From: Clostridia bacterium
GTDB taxonomy: Bacteria; Bacillota; UBA994; PWPR01
DNA length: 5,199 bases
Reading direction: 5' to 3'
Assembly (NCBI GenBank): GCA_003557085.1
Contig: PWPR01000028.1
Coordinates: 1-5,199, forward strand
Shown in pieces: positions 4,786 through 5,199 of this stretch. Made by a program: the position numbers and the translations under genes. The notes under the pieces were generated by a model. That model was not told where the DNA came from and did no database searches. It saw nothing but the letters and a program-made list of their open reading frames with translations. Numbering within the stretch: the first letter of the stretch is position 1; each line of letters starts with the position of its first letter.

Positions 4786-5199
4786 TTAATTGTCTTCTGC
4801 TAATCTCTTATATCTATTGTATCTTGCTTCTGCATCCTTCCTAGCTTCAACAAATAATTCTTCTGCTAGCTCTGGGAAAGTTTGTTGCAACTTAGTATAA
4901 CGAACTTCACCCAGTAAGAAGTCATTGAAATCCATCTTAGGCTCTTTTGAATCTAAGATAAATGGATTCTTTCCTTCATCAGCTAATCTTGGATCAAATC
5001 TCCATAAGTGCCAGTATCCTGCGTCAACAGCTTCTTTAATTCTATGTTGAGCTTTGCCCATACCAGCCTTGATTCCATGATTAATACAAGGAGAATATGC
5101 GATTATTAGTGATGGTCCATTATATTCTTCAGCTTCTTTAATTGCTTTAAGAGTTTGATTTTGATTTGCTCCCATACCAATTTGCGCTACATATACATA
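4786..5199 (-). CDS. nifJ: Pyruvate:ferredoxin (flavodoxin) oxidoreductase, C-terminal part
   Basis: The enzyme oxidises pyruvate with coenzyme A to acetyl-CoA and CO2, passing electrons to ferredoxin; it is cytoplasmic and central to anaerobic fermentation. Only the last 137 codons are present. The frame stays open to the right edge, reading YVYVAQIG before the first internal ATG at 5175, so that ATG is not the start. Family blocks are IGMGANQNQTLKAI, PSLIIAYSPCINHGIKAGMGK, GYWHLWRFDPRL, EGKNPFILDSKEP and FLLGEVRY, all from the thiamine-diphosphate domain and C-terminal tail of the large single-chain enzyme of about 1,170 residues. The cysteine in SPCINHG probably corresponds to the distant fourth ligand of the cofactor-proximal [4Fe-4S] cluster known from the Desulfovibrio structure; I infer this without an alignment. 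The gene is convergent with the radical SAM operon. Confidence 0.95.
   Translation of the reverse strand, partial: YVYVAQIGMGANQNQTLKAIKEAEEYNGPSLIIAYSPCINHGIKAGMGKAQHRIKEAVDAGYWHLWRFDPRLADEGKNPFILDSKEPKMDFNDFLLGEVRYTKLQQTFPELAEELFVEARKDAEARYNRYKRLAEDN

Overview
The window looks like chromosomal DNA from a low-GC, anaerobic Firmicute of the Clostridia type. The sequence is strongly AT-rich, with clean AGGTG/AGAGGT-type Shine-Dalgarno sites, a TTG start and T-rich hairpin terminators. It also carries the C-terminal end of a one-chain pyruvate:ferredoxin oxidoreductase, an enzyme of anaerobic metabolism. I cannot name the genus.

Layout, left to right. Positions 1-112 (minus strand) are the first 112 nt of a bacterial group II intron running off the left edge; its 5' end lies 8 nt after a small terminator-like hairpin (113-139). 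About 100 bp of featureless AT-rich DNA follow, then a strong hairpin terminator (247-276) for the tmRNA gene ssrA (316-665, minus). A promoter for ssrA (680-707) lies in the 47-bp gap after the stop of smpB (713-1180, minus). The two parts of the trans-translation ribosome-rescue system, tmRNA and its binding protein SmpB, therefore sit side by side, as in many Firmicutes.

Divergent from smpB is a 12-helix MATE/MOP-superfamily membrane protein (1294-2601, plus) that starts at TTG and ends in its own terminator (2609-2634). Next comes a two-gene operon: a radical SAM protein with a C-terminal helix-hairpin-helix (2703-3929) and a DUF4130-type protein (3914-4654), overlapping by 16 nt. I recognise these as the paired 'putative DNA modification/repair radical SAM protein' and 'probable DNA metabolism protein' families; in many genomes the second partner is fused to a uracil-DNA-glycosylase-like domain. 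The chemistry of the pair was, to my knowledge, not established. A perfect 16-bp palindrome resembling a Gram-positive LexA/SOS box overlaps the -35 region of this operon, which suggests induction by DNA damage. This is the most interesting part of the window.

A perfect 15-bp bidirectional terminator (4747-4779) separates the operon from the convergent nifJ/PFOR gene, of which only the last 137 codons (4786-5199, minus) are present.
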